54,670 bases of DNA. Origin: Candidatus Sumerlaeia bacterium. Its GTDB lineage: Bacteria > Sumerlaeota > Sumerlaeia > JADFCW01. Positions 23,485-33,571 of this stretch are shown here, piece after piece. A program made the translations under genes and the position numbers. The notes below the pieces were generated by a model. It searched no databases. It had not been told where the DNA came from and saw only the letters and a program-made list of their open reading frames with translations. The number at the start of each line of letters is the position of its first letter. Position 1 is the first letter of the stretch. The DNA lies in contig JAOAGV010000010.1 of NCBI GenBank assembly GCA_026415575.1, positions 16,151 through 70,820 on the forward strand. The letters run 5' to 3'.

Positions 23485-24264
23485 CTAAAAGAACGCACTA
23501 TAGTCGTCGCCGTAGCCGATTATGGCCCACTCGCGCAGGAGCGTGGTCGGGTTGCCCTGATACAAAGTCCCCGCACCGGGCAGTCCGTCGGGGCCGAGAC
23601 AGAACACGGCGGCGTTTCCGAAAGCACTCTCTTGCGCCGTAAATGTCCCGCCTTCCTCATTCAACCGACCGGTTCCGAAAAACAGATACGGCGTCCCCCA
23701 CGGGTCCACCAAGATCCGGTCATCCGGATGGTCGCCCATGTTGGCGATGGGCACATTGGGATCGGGCCACCAGTCGGCCGCTCCGGGCGTCAGTATGTTC
23801 ATAATCGGACCGCCACGTCCGGCATAGCTCCAAAAAAACTCCGGCAGCCCGACGATTGCATTGCGCAACTCCATATACTTGAACCGGTTGATGGTGATAT
23901 AGGGGCCTTTCCACGACGCCGGCCCAAGATGCAACTTTCGCCGTTCTTCTTGCGTCAGAGGGCGGTTCCAGCAGGCAATCGGCACTTCCTGGTCGGGCCG
24001 CACAGGCGGATCATTATACTCTTGCGTGTTGTCCAAATCCTGCAGACGGAAGTAAAAGCCGGTGTCGGCAAACGCCAACTGCTCGGCCTTGACGAAAGTC
24101 TGAATCTCCGCCTGCGCCGCCGCGCGTCGAGCCGCCTCAACGCGATCGCGGAACAACGGGATGATCAGCAATGCCAGAATGGCGATGACGGTGATAACCA
24201 TCGAGATTTCAATGGCCGTAAATCCGCGCCTCGCCGCCTCCAGTGTCTGTCTGAACCGTTTCAC
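23485..24264 (-). CDS. GspG-like pseudopilin 4
   Basis: A 259-residue pseudopilin with cleavage site RRG-FTAIEISMVITVIAIL (Glu at +5). It keeps LVDPWGTPYLFFG, CLGPDGLPGAG and a C-terminal GYGDDYSAFF. A GTG at 24264 is taken as start because AGAGG stands ahead of it and the ATG starts further up would overlap the previous gene. A WWPDPNVPIANMGDHPDD insert is rich in Asp, Pro and Trp. Codirectional with its neighbours and separated from the previous gene by 28 bases. Confidence 0.78.
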   Translation of the reverse strand: MKRFRQTLEAARRGFTAIEISMVITVIAILALLIIPLFRDRVEAARRAAAQAEIQTFVKAEQLAFADTGFYFRLQDLDNTQEYNDPPVRPDQEVPIACWNRPLTQEERRKLHLGPASWKGPYITINRFKYMELRNAIVGLPEFFWSYAGRGGPIMNILTPGAADWWPDPNVPIANMGDHPDDRILVDPWGTPYLFFGTGRLNEEGGTFTAQESAFGNAAVFCLGPDGLPGAGTLYQGNPTTLLREWAIIGYGDDYSAFF

Positions 24265-24292
24265 GTGATCTGCGCCTCTTGGTCTTTGTTGC

Positions 24293-25201
24293 CTAAAACT
24301 CCACGACAATGTCATCGGAGCCTTCATCTATTACGCCGGGATAGGCCAGCGGCCCGGGAGTGCCCAACAGTTTGGTGAAACTCCATGCCTCGCAGCGCGC
24401 CGCCGTGTATTCCTGCGGCCGCAGGGCGCGAAAATCCACGCCCGGAATGGTCGAGCGATCGTACAGCCGCAACTGGAAGCCTTGGTTGAGCGTGGCCGCA
24501 TCATAGTCGTCGCGGCCGCCGGGGATGCCGTTGGGGCCGTAGCTGACCACGGCCAATGCATAATTAGCCGTCTCCGAGTAGCTGTTGACAAACCGGACAT
24601 CGGGCAATCCGTTGGACTTCATGCCCGCCAGACGAAGCATATAGACCACATACGGCCGGCCCCATGGGTCGGACGGCCATTCATAGACGGGTCGGTTTTC
24701 GCCCATCGCCAAGACGGGGTTGGAATAAATGTCCACGGGAATTTCCATCAAACACATGCCGCCCCGCCGCCCTTGAAACAGTCCCCGCCGGCCCGACCCG
24801 GCCGAAAAGTAGCCCGGCGAGCCCATCCCTTTCGCCCAGTTGTTGACCACCCGCTGAACCAGCGTCGGCGATTGATTCACCTCGTATCCCATATACTCAA
24901 AGCCGCTGACCAATTGGCCGCCCGGCTGCGTAAATGGAGCATAGGTGGGAGGGGCAAGATACAAAATGGGGCGCTGGAGAAAGCAAAGCTTCGGATACAG
25001 GCCAATGTCCTCGAATGCAAAGCATAGGGCGGTTTTTATGTTGTACGCTTCGCCGTAGGTCGCCTTCCGCTGGTTGTCCACATAGGCGCGCTGGATATTA
25101 ATGGCGGCAATTCCGGCCAGAAGCGACATTAAGGCCGCCACGATGAGGATTTCAACCAAGGTGAAGCCGGTTTGCCTGCGCGTTGTCATGTTCCCCAACA
25201 T
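24293..25201 (-). CDS. GspG-like pseudopilin 5
   Basis: A 302-residue pseudopilin, the largest of the five, with cleavage site TG-FTLVEILIVAALMSLL (Glu at +5). It carries WPSDPWGRPYVVYML, SYGPNGIPGGRDDYD and ends GSDDIVVEF, so the GspG pattern is present but stretched by long inserts. A gap of 137 bases with a perfect 8-bp inverted repeat separates it from gspK upstream, the only wide gap in the operon, so transcription may also start there. Confidence 0.8.
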   Translation of the reverse strand: MLGNMTTRRQTGFTLVEILIVAALMSLLAGIAAINIQRAYVDNQRKATYGEAYNIKTALCFAFEDIGLYPKLCFLQRPILYLAPPTYAPFTQPGGQLVSGFEYMGYEVNQSPTLVQRVVNNWAKGMGSPGYFSAGSGRRGLFQGRRGGMCLMEIPVDIYSNPVLAMGENRPVYEWPSDPWGRPYVVYMLRLAGMKSNGLPDVRFVNSYSETANYALAVVSYGPNGIPGGRDDYDAATLNQGFQLRLYDRSTIPGVDFRALRPQEYTAARCEAWSFTKLLGTPGPLAYPGVIDEGSDDIVVEF

Positions 25202-25238
25202 CCTATCCCATTTCCAGCGCCCGCGCTAATTTACATCC

Positions 25239-25272
25239 TTACAAGGGACTTGTTTATGCCCATTCCTTGTAA
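25239..25272 (-). promoter_or_regulatory. Inverted repeat between gspK-like gene and pseudopilin 5
   Basis: TTACAAGG (25239-25246) and CCTTGTAA (25265-25272) form a perfect 8-bp inverted repeat with an 18-base spacer. As RNA it would make a hairpin in front of pseudopilin 5, perhaps at a processing point that lets the five GspG-like genes be made in larger amounts than the minor pseudopilins. It could equally be an operator. Confidence 0.4.
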
Positions 25273-25338
25273 CTGTCAACTGATTATTTGTATCTTTTTC
25301 CAACGCTGACCCCAAACTTCGGTCGTTCTGTCCTTAGT

Positions 25339-27765
25339 TTATTCCACATACCGCCAAACGACAACTTGATTTTGATCGTGGTCGGTTGAAATCAGCGTCT
25401 CGACCTTGGACCGGCTGGCCAGACGCGGCCCACTGGGCGGTTCCGCCCGGTTTTCGCTGATCAGTGTGTAGGCATTCGACGAAAAATGAATCGTGCCGAT
25501 CCACCGGCTGAGACGGTTCAGCCGTGTGGAAAGCGGCGCCCCGCCCCAAAACTCCTCGTCCGCGATCAATTCGCTGAGTCGCTCGTAAGGAGCCGGCAAT
25601 CCCGCCGCGTCGGTGCGGGCGGCATTGGCCCGGCGCGTCAGGAGCGTTTCGATTTGGGCATACGTGATTCCGGGCAAGGCGCGCAGCACGGGAGCCGGCG
25701 CCGTGTTCAGGTTGATCCGGCCGCACTCGCCTATGGAGACACCGCCGCCGGCCGGCGTGCGCGCTGACAGGGTCTGCGCCAGCGTCGTCGGGCTTGCGTT
25801 CGACATCACCGCCGCCGCTTGGATTTGGCGCGCCCGTCCGTCGGTCCAGACGGTGAACAAGTCCACAATCGCTTCAGTAAAAGCCAAGCCGTCCGTACGG
25901 CCAACTTGCGGCGTACGCCATTCAAGATTGTCGGCCGACCCGCCCCCTGCCACAACAGCCGAAATGTTGAACAGCTCAAGGGCGCTTTGGAACGGCGCGT
26001 TTTTGATACTGGAGGCCGAAATCAGATTCCACGCAATCACACGGCCCCGCTGAATGTCCGACCAGCCGGGGACTGTGTATGGTGTGCAGCGGGCGACCTG
26101 TTCGACCCGAATACGCGGATCCTTGCGTTGGTAGCTTCTTCGCAGGCCGCCCGCTGCGTCTCCCCCATAGCGGAACCGGTCCACAAGGTTCCCAGACTTG
26201 TCGAACAACTCAACAACTCCGGACTGATTGGGAATGTCCAGATTCGGATTTTCGATCATCAGATGATTGCTGGCGTTGGGCACGACGCCGAAGACATCGT
26301 AGAACGAGCCGGCGCCCGGCTGGCGCGGCTCGGTTTGTTCATCCACGCGCCCGTTGTAATCGTCCGTGACAATGAGAAAGCCGCCGGGCACCAAAGTGCC
26401 GCGCAACATCACGCGCTGGGCCGAGTTGATCCGCAATGTCCATCCCGACAGCGAAAGGGGCGTATCGTACGGATTATAGATTTCAATGTATTCGCCATCA
26501 TCGCCGAAAACGTCGTCGGTGACCGAGTCGGGATAAACTTCCGAAATGACCGGCGTGACTTCGGTTCCGAAGATGGGATCGAGCGAGGACTCGACGTAGA
26601 GGAGGGTCGGGCTGGAGTCCGCATCGCGATAGTCCACTACGTTGGCGGCAAATTGCGCGAGGGTCTCGACGGGCATATAGGGGAAAGCCGCGCGCAACCG
26701 GTCGCGGATTTCCTCGGCCGTTGCCACATTCAGGTCCAACTGTGCCGGCGCACCGCGTTCGTTGCCGACGCGCCGTTCGCTGACGGAAAAGACCGTGACA
26801 TAAGGCCGCAAGGCGTTGAAAAGGGCGGGCGTTACGCCGGACACCCGCAGCAAATCCTCGACTTGGCGGAACGGCTGGTCGTCGCCGCGTGCAGGCAGAC
26901 GCGGGTCGGCCACGAACTCGTCGGCTTCGTCGGTTCCCTCGCCCGACTCATCCACTTGGCCGTCGCTGTCGTTGTCCAGACCGTCGCCGGCGAGAACGGC
27001 AGCGTCGCCGTCATCGTCGAAACCGGCGGTTCCGGGTTGGCCGTCAGGGCCGTAGCGATAGGCGAGAATGGCGCGGGCGAGGCTGCGGGCCATGTCGGGA
27101 GATGCGCCGCGATAGCGCACTTCGGGGGAAGACAAAACAGCATATAATGCATCGGCCAGTGCAATCGGCCGGACACCCGAAGCCGAGGTGTCGGCCGCAT
27201 TGGCTTGGGGGGTATTGAGACCGGCGTCGGCGCGACGCAATTCGGCCCACGACCCCATCTGGTTGATGTTGATCTTGCTGGCCTCGTCTATAATGCTGAT
27301 TTGGGCAAGGTCGGTCGCTACGGCGCTCATGTTGGAAAAGCGCGCGGGGCGGCTCTGGCCGCCGGGCGTGGTCAAGACCGTCATGGCGGTTCTCGACATG
27401 GCCGGCGAGGTCGTGCCGGCAGAACCGGTCGGCGGCAGTGGAGAGGATGGGCCGCGCGAGGCCATCCAAGATGCGGCGGGCTCTTGCGGGCGGAGTTCGC
27501 CGCCATTGCGCAGACCGGCCAATTGCACCGTGGAAACCGGCGAGGTGCGGCCGTCCACGGAAGCGAAGAAAAAGCCCACGCCGGTTTGGGCGGCCATGCG
27601 CGCTTGAATGCCGTCGGCAAAATTGCGCGAGGTGATTTCTTCGAGCCGCGCCGTGTAGGACAATGTGGCGGCAATCAAGATCAGGATGGAAAGCAGGGCC
27701 AGAACGAGGATGAGCGTCGAGCCGCGCCGTTGTTTCCGTTCGATGTTGTTCATCCCGCTCGTCAT
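25339..27765 (-). CDS. gspK: GspK-like minor pseudopilin with inserted lamin-tail domain
   Basis: An 808-residue protein, more than twice the usual GspK. The start RRG-STLILVLALLSILILIAATL is the GspK-type leader and helix, which lacks the +5 Glu. Residues about 235-275 hold DDDGD and GLDNDSDGQVDE, calcium-loop-like. Then come the T2SSK helical part (RQVEDLLRVSGVTPALFNALRPYVTVFS) and a first LDLNVATAEEIRDRL segment. Around residues 400-570 lies a lamin-tail-like domain (ISEVYPDS ... GEYIEIYNP ... LSLSGWTLRI). A second GRINLNTAPAPVLRALPGI helix-hairpin-helix part ends the protein. GspK caps the pseudopilus tip together with I and J, which are the next genes upstream. ATG 27765 and 27753 are both possible starts. 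Confidence 0.82.
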   Translation of the reverse strand: MTSGMNNIERKQRRGSTLILVLALLSILILIAATLSYTARLEEITSRNFADGIQARMAAQTGVGFFFASVDGRTSPVSTVQLAGLRNGGELRPQEPAASWMASRGPSSPLPPTGSAGTTSPAMSRTAMTVLTTPGGQSRPARFSNMSAVATDLAQISIIDEASKININQMGSWAELRRADAGLNTPQANAADTSASGVRPIALADALYAVLSSPEVRYRGASPDMARSLARAILAYRYGPDGQPGTAGFDDDGDAAVLAGDGLDNDSDGQVDESGEGTDEADEFVADPRLPARGDDQPFRQVEDLLRVSGVTPALFNALRPYVTVFSVSERRVGNERGAPAQLDLNVATAEEIRDRLRAAFPYMPVETLAQFAANVVDYRDADSSPTLLYVESSLDPIFGTEVTPVISEVYPDSVTDDVFGDDGEYIEIYNPYDTPLSLSGWTLRINSAQRVMLRGTLVPGGFLIVTDDYNGRVDEQTEPRQPGAGSFYDVFGVVPNASNHLMIENPNLDIPNQSGVVELFDKSGNLVDRFRYGGDAAGGLRRSYQRKDPRIRVEQVARCTPYTVPGWSDIQRGRVIAWNLISASSIKNAPFQSALELFNISAVVAGGGSADNLEWRTPQVGRTDGLAFTEAIVDLFTVWTDGRARQIQAAAVMSNASPTTLAQTLSARTPAGGGVSIGECGRINLNTAPAPVLRALPGITYAQIETLLTRRANAARTDAAGLPAPYERLSELIADEEFWGGAPLSTRLNRLSRWIGTIHFSSNAYTLISENRAEPPSGPRLASRSKVETLISTDHDQNQVVVWRYVE

Positions 27766-27789
27766 GGAGTGCGCGTCCTCGCTTGCCTG

Positions 27790-28737
27790 CTACCGTGCAG
27801 GTCTGACCATCGTTTCATACCGCGGGTCGTGGATGACCGACTCAATATTTACGATAGTGGAACACGTAACAACTTCGAGCGGCTGGCCCGGTCCGACCTG
27901 TTCGAGCGGGACGGCGCCGGCATATACGGTTACCGAGATATACACCGAGGCCGGCAGTTCAAGTCCGGGCGGCGGGAAATTCCCCGCCAAGGCATCCCAT
28001 GTTTCCGTCCAATACGGCTCGGCACTGTTGGCGTCCCAGTATAGAAAGTTAAGACCGAGAACATTATGAGCCAACGGGGCAATTTCGGCCGGCATGCCTG
28101 AACCGGGACTGGGCAGCCGCTGCTGCAAGAGCACGTGGTTTTCTCCTTCCCATGAGCCGATCGAAAACGAGACAATTTCGCTTCGGCTGCCGGGAATCCG
28201 GCGGTTGGGAAAAACCAGAAAAGCCAGTTGGTCGTTATGAAACACGCAATCTTCGTCTACCAGTTCATCGCCCAAATCCGCGCGTCCCGCCCATGCGGCC
28301 CGCTCATACCCGGTGCCGATTTGCGCATGACGGTCGTTGTGCTGGCGCGCCCAGTCGCCGTCGTCATCCCGCCCGTTGGGCTGTTCCTCGTCTATCCGGC
28401 CATCCCGGTCATTGTCTATCCGGTCGCCCGCGAGGGTCGGCACATTGACGCCTTGAAAGTGTTGGGCGGATTGCGAAGCGACAATGGCGGCGCCTTTGAT
28501 GGAAATGGCGATTGTCTCGACGGCCGCGCGCGCGTTCTGGTAGGCTTCGCTCATGCGTTCGGAGCGGTCGCTGATGCGGAGAATTTGAATGAAGGCCGCC
28601 GTAACGCCGCCGAGAAACACCATGGCGACGGCCAAGGCCACCAGCAACTCGACCAGAGTCCATCCCGCGCCGGAGGCGGGGTCTCTCCGCAGCGCAACGC
28701 CAACCCGTTTTCGCGCTTCCACGTCCACGTTGTCCAT
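27790..28737 (-). CDS. gspJ: GspJ-like minor pseudopilin
   Basis: A 315-residue pseudopilin with cleavage region GAG-WTLVELLVALAVAMVFLGGV (Glu at +5) and a C-terminal beta-rich part, as in GspJ (VVTCSTIVNIESVIHD at the end, LVFPNRR, IVSFSIGSWEG in the middle). Residues about 105-125 contain GDRIDNDRDGRIDEE, a calcium-loop-like motif that recurs in the GspK-like protein. The ATG at 28737 is tentative: it sits on a GTC-word repeat and lacks a ribosome site, and a GTG at 28752 is an alternative. It is 24 bases before the gspK-like gene. Confidence 0.75.
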   Translation of the reverse strand: MDNVDVEARKRVGVALRRDPASGAGWTLVELLVALAVAMVFLGGVTAAFIQILRISDRSERMSEAYQNARAAVETIAISIKGAAIVASQSAQHFQGVNVPTLAGDRIDNDRDGRIDEEQPNGRDDDGDWARQHNDRHAQIGTGYERAAWAGRADLGDELVDEDCVFHNDQLAFLVFPNRRIPGSRSEIVSFSIGSWEGENHVLLQQRLPSPGSGMPAEIAPLAHNVLGLNFLYWDANSAEPYWTETWDALAGNFPPPGLELPASVYISVTVYAGAVPLEQVGPGQPLEVVTCSTIVNIESVIHDPRYETMVRPAR

Positions 28738-28774
28738 CTGCTTCACGACCACATATCCGCTTTCGGGGAAACCC

Positions 28775-29359
28775 CTATTCGTTGAACCGCAACTCATACA
28801 ACGGGCGGCTGTCTGCCCGAGAGCCTTGCGCATATTGCACAATGATGCGCGGCACGCCGCGGTCATCGGTCGGATCCCCCGGATCATCGGTCGGGTCCAA
28901 CAGCGACACGCCGCAGAAACTATATGCAAGATTGGGGTTTTCGGGGAAGACCACAGGCGCCGTCGGGACGGTCCGACTGCGAATTTCTGCTATAAGCCGT
29001 CGGGCCTGGTCTGCATCGCGCCGAATCTCCTCGGCCTTGCGCTGCGCCAGGAAAGCCGCCTCCGACAGCATCATCGAACGGTCATTGGCCCGCAAGACAT
29101 TCGGGAAATACAGCAGGATTGCCAGAATGCCCACCAACAGGATGACCAGAGAAATCAACACTTCGAGAAGCGAAAATGAGGTCAGGCGGCGAAGGGAAAA
29201 CGCCTTCAGAAGGCCCGATATGGTAGGGTTTCTGCGGTGGTCACCCAATCGGTATTTTGTCGGCAAACAATCAGCTGCGGCTTTGTCCAAAAAGCCCGCC
29301 CTTGCCTGCCGGCCGGCGCCCCTGTTTGTAAGATTACTGAAAATCCTTTCTGTCCGCAT
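28775..29359 (-). CDS. gspI: GspI/PilV-like minor pseudopilin
   Basis: A 194-residue protein with the pseudopilin site LTS-FSLLEVLISLVILLVGILAILL, the Glu at +5 and a Ser, not Gly, before the cut. A long leader of 59 residues precedes it if the ATG at 29359 is the start; this has AGAGG upstream, so it is plausible, but a shorter start cannot be excluded. The following helix LSEAAFLAQRKAEEIRRDAD is GspI/PilV-like. The C-terminal domain has LLDPTDDPGDPTDDRGVPR, an Asp-rich loop. Confidence 0.72.
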   Translation of the reverse strand: MRTERIFSNLTNRGAGRQARAGFLDKAAADCLPTKYRLGDHRRNPTISGLLKAFSLRRLTSFSLLEVLISLVILLVGILAILLYFPNVLRANDRSMMLSEAAFLAQRKAEEIRRDADQARRLIAEIRSRTVPTAPVVFPENPNLAYSFCGVSLLDPTDDPGDPTDDRGVPRIIVQYAQGSRADSRPLYELRFNE

Positions 29360-29387
29360 TCATGCCTCTTCCTTCATTCCGTGTGCT

Positions 29388-29915
29388 TCAGGGGCGGTTT
29401 CCCGCAAACGTGCGGCTGCGCGCAGTGGGGGAATACAGTTTGACCGTGAGGAATTCCCCCGCCGCATTGGCTGTTCCCCCTTCGCAAAACAGAACCAGCC
29501 GCGCTGCGTCCGACGTGCCGTTGGGGCGAAAAAGGATGCGCGTCAGGACCGGCGGGGCGGGAACACCATTGACCGAAAGTTCGACCAGCCGCACATAAGC
29601 CGACCAGATTTCCGGCGTGGTGATCTTCGGGGCGACCACCCGGCCGCTTCCGTCCACCTGATCAATCCACAATCCCGACGTATTCGGGTCAATCACCGCC
29701 TGAAAATAGGCGTTCTGATTGATGGCCAGCGCGCGGGCGGTGTTGAAGAGATTCTCAAACTGGCGGGCTGCGCTTTTTGCCCGCGCCGCGCGGCGGTAGC
29801 CCCCATAGACAACCACGGCGAAAGAGGTTAAAACCCCCATAATAATCAGAACAGTCAGGGTTTCGATCAGGGAAAACCCTGCGACTTTTTGCCGATGCAT
29901 TTGACGCAGACTCAT
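29388..29915 (-). CDS. gspH: GspH-like minor pseudopilin, first gene of the pseudopilin operon
   Basis: A 175-residue pseudopilin with cleavage site VAG-FSLIETLTVLIIMGVL (Glu at +5), a helix FENLFNTARALAINQN and a beta-rich GspH/FimT-like C-terminal domain (LTRILFRPNGTSDAARLVLFCEG). The promoter at 29974-30002 would start the transcript near 29967, which rules out the longer ATG start at 30077 and favours the ATG at 29915 (or a GTG nine bases earlier). H, I, J and K follow in order, the usual tip set of a type II secretion pseudopilus. Confidence 0.78.
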   Translation of the reverse strand: MSLRQMHRQKVAGFSLIETLTVLIIMGVLTSFAVVVYGGYRRAARAKSAARQFENLFNTARALAINQNAYFQAVIDPNTSGLWIDQVDGSGRVVAPKITTPEIWSAYVRLVELSVNGVPAPPVLTRILFRPNGTSDAARLVLFCEGGTANAAGEFLTVKLYSPTARSRTFAGNRP

Positions 29916-30373
29916 CACACGCACACCGCCGGAGCCTTTCTTCTCCGCCCTGTTCACCCTGCCTTCAAAAAAAAGTCTATACCGCTGCCTCGTGGGCGTC
30001 AACCAAATATCACACTCCGGGTGGTCTTTTTGGATTCGGCATTCCGGCAAAAAACATCGCCATGGACGCGGAATCAACGGGCGGGCAAGGGCTTGGGTTT
30101 GAAGTGTTATTGCCCGCTCCGTAAAGTATATTCACATGCGAACCTTCTGTCAATCGCAACCCATTCCGGTTGTTGCGAGGCGGCAGACATTCAAGGATTT
30201 GCGATATGAGGGATGCTCGTTTTTAGGCAGGCGGCGCAAACAGGGGATAATAGGCATCAACATTTTGGGTTACGGAAGTGGGGCAGTCACTGTCTCTCGC
30301 GCTGAGCTTTGGGACAAGGGCATGGGCAGACGGGTGGTCGGCCGGCGGCTACGGCCTTCCGCACACAATGGAC
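29916..30373. other. Intergenic region upstream of the pseudopilin operon
   Basis: 458 bases separate the pyrG stop from the gspH-like start, both on the minus strand. The right-hand end has a G+C hairpin (GGCCG/CGGCC near 30341-30357) without a T-run, and the left-hand end holds the promoter listed separately. No RNA gene or credible ORF was recognised between 30010 and 30340. Confidence 0.5.
29974..30002 (-). promoter_or_regulatory. Promoter of the pseudopilin operon
   Basis: On the minus strand TTGACG (30002-29997), a 17-base spacer and TAGACT (29979-29974) give five and four matches of six to the housekeeping sigma-factor boxes. A run of eight T follows at the expected start of transcription. 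The 5' leader of the gspH-like gene would be about 50 bases. Confidence 0.5.
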
Positions 30374-32020
<1,647 letters not shown>

Positions 32021-32767
32021 CTACATGGATAATAGAGCGCGCACTCGTTCGAGGTCTTCCGGTGTGTCCACGCCGACCGAATCGAACGGCGTTTCGACAA
32101 CGCGGATGCGGTAGCCGTGATCCAGATAGCGCAGTTGTTCGAGTTTTTCGGTTTGTTCCAGCGGCGACGGCGGCCACGAAACGAAATCCAACAATGCCTG
32201 CCGCCGGTACACATAAAGACCGAGGTGCTTGTAACCCCACAGCGTCTTGCCGTCGGGCGCGGCGTCCGGACCGGTTCGTATGCGATTGGGAATCGGCGAG
32301 CGGGAGAAATAGAGCGCATAGCCGCGCGCGTCGGTCACCACTTTGACGGCGTGGGGGGATTCGTATTCGGCACGGTCGTAGATGGCAACCTTGGCGGTTG
32401 AGACCGGGCAGTCGGAATCGCGCAGAAGGGCCTCGACGGCAAGGTTCACCGACTCGGTGGCGATCATGGGTTCGTCGCCTTGAATGTTGACCACGAGGTC
32501 GCACGGCAGAGTGCGAATGACCTCGGCGATACGGTCGCTGCCGGAGTTGCAGTCGGGCGAGGTCATGCGCGCCTCGCCGCCGAACGCGAGCACGGCGTCA
32601 TAAATGCGCCGGTCGTCGGTGGCGACAATGACGCGATCTATATGGCGGCAGGTGCGGGCACGCTCGACCACCCACTGGATGAGCGGCTTGCCGTGAATGT
32701 CGGCAAGGGGTTTTCCGGGCAGCCGCGTGGCCGCGTAGCGCGCAGGGATGACGGCAAGAGTAGTCAT
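32021..32767 (-). CDS. kdsB: 3-deoxy-manno-octulosonate cytidylyltransferase
   Basis: Activates KDO with CTP to CMP-KDO for lipopolysaccharide core synthesis. The 248-residue protein has IPARYAATRLPGKPL at the N-terminus, NIQGDEP near residue 95 for metal and nucleotide binding, YSRSPIP-type FSRSPIPN, and SVGVDTPEDLERVR at the end. These place it in KdsB rather than in sialate synthetases. Its presence shows an outer membrane with lipopolysaccharide. The start codon overlaps the stop of the PIN toxin gene by four bases, so a toxin-antitoxin pair is coupled to this gene. Confidence 0.96.
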   Translation of the reverse strand: MTTLAVIPARYAATRLPGKPLADIHGKPLIQWVVERARTCRHIDRVIVATDDRRIYDAVLAFGGEARMTSPDCNSGSDRIAEVIRTLPCDLVVNIQGDEPMIATESVNLAVEALLRDSDCPVSTAKVAIYDRAEYESPHAVKVVTDARGYALYFSRSPIPNRIRTGPDAAPDGKTLWGYKHLGLYVYRRQALLDFVSWPPSPLEQTEKLEQLRYLDHGYRIRVVETPFDSVGVDTPEDLERVRALLSM

Positions 32768-33264
32768 GGAATGTCGCTCGGTTTGAAGACGCGAATGCCT
32801 TCGACGCGTTCAAAATCCGCATCATTTGTGGCAATGGATGAAATGCCGTTGTCCATCATAATTTGCAGTGTAATCGAATCATTAGTCATGAAACCGTATT
32901 GTTGGCGGAAGGTTTGGGCACGGGCAATTTGGTCGGCGGTAACGGGAAGAATGCAGAGATTTCCTCTGGTAACAATATTCTGGATGTTTGCATTGCACAA
33001 CCGGAGGCGTTGCACCAATTCAGGATGAGATTTAAGATACTTGGCATTGATGGCTTGCTTTCCCTCAACAGCTTTTGCTTCCAAGCACATAAGACGGTGA
33101 CACATTTCGGCAAGGACCGTCGCGGATGTAAAGCCAAGGACTTCGTTATCCATGCACCGTTGAAAGAGGCGAAGACAGCTGCGCGATTTTTTGCCGATGC
33201 AGTACAGAAGAACATTTGCGTCCAAGTATATGGGCTCGCCGTTCTGAATATCTTCAAAGGTCAT
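32764..33264 (-). CDS. PIN-domain toxin in the hisG-kdsB operon
   Basis: A 166-residue PIN-domain protein. The acidic set is visible: Asp of IYLDANVLLY, Glu of VLAEMCHRL, Asp of FMTNDSITLQIM and Asp of ATNDADFERV. It is probably a toxin ribonuclease. The small acidic ORF just upstream overlaps its start and should be the antitoxin. The ATG at 33264 is preferred; another in-frame ATG lies at 33279, deeper in the upstream gene. Its stop overlaps the kdsB start (ATGA). The family to which this PIN belongs differs from the VapC at 6.1 kb (different core words and a different partner). Confidence 0.82.
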   Translation of the reverse strand: MTFEDIQNGEPIYLDANVLLYCIGKKSRSCLRLFQRCMDNEVLGFTSATVLAEMCHRLMCLEAKAVEGKQAINAKYLKSHPELVQRLRLCNANIQNIVTRGNLCILPVTADQIARAQTFRQQYGFMTNDSITLQIMMDNGISSIATNDADFERVEGIRVFKPSDIP

Positions 33265-33559
33265 ACTCAAGATCGGCATCCTCGGCGTAGTATCGAAATT
33301 CCTCGAAACACAAATCTTCCCCCTGCGGGATCAAGACCAGTTCGCGAGCCCGTTTTATTCGTTCTTCTTTTCCCTCTTCAGGAAAGCTTTCTTCCACAAG
33401 CCGTTTCAGTTTTGGCGGCCATTTCGAGCGGTCGGCGACGTTGTCTGGGGGTTGCGTGTCTGGGATTCCCGACAAGGATGCGGGATAGGCAGGTGCAGGT
33501 GGTTCGGCAACCCGCCCCGTCCGGCTCTTCTCCTGATCATGCTTCTTTTTCCCCGTCAT
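33254..33559 (-). CDS. Small protein, probable antitoxin of the PIN toxin
   Basis: A 101-residue protein with no family I recognise. The N-terminal 50 residues are Pro-rich and look disordered (PPAPAYPASLSGIPDTQPPD). The C-terminal half has WPPKLKRLVEESFPEEGKEERIKRARELVLI, a probable amphipathic helix, then an acidic, aromatic tail EEFRYYAEDADLEYDL of the kind that could lie across a PIN active site. The evidence for antitoxin function is position: 12 bases after hisG and overlapping the toxin. No DNA-binding domain is evident, so autoregulation is doubtful, which would fit an operon driven by a distant promoter. Confidence 0.6.
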   Translation of the reverse strand: MTGKKKHDQEKSRTGRVAEPPAPAYPASLSGIPDTQPPDNVADRSKWPPKLKRLVEESFPEEGKEERIKRARELVLIPQGEDLCFEEFRYYAEDADLEYDL

Positions 33560-33571
33560 GTCTCTTTCCCC

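Noticed and set aside
29916..30077. Longer start for the gspH-like gene at 30077
   Set aside because: It would lie upstream of the predicted promoter boxes at 29974-30002 and gives a leader far too long for a pseudopilin.
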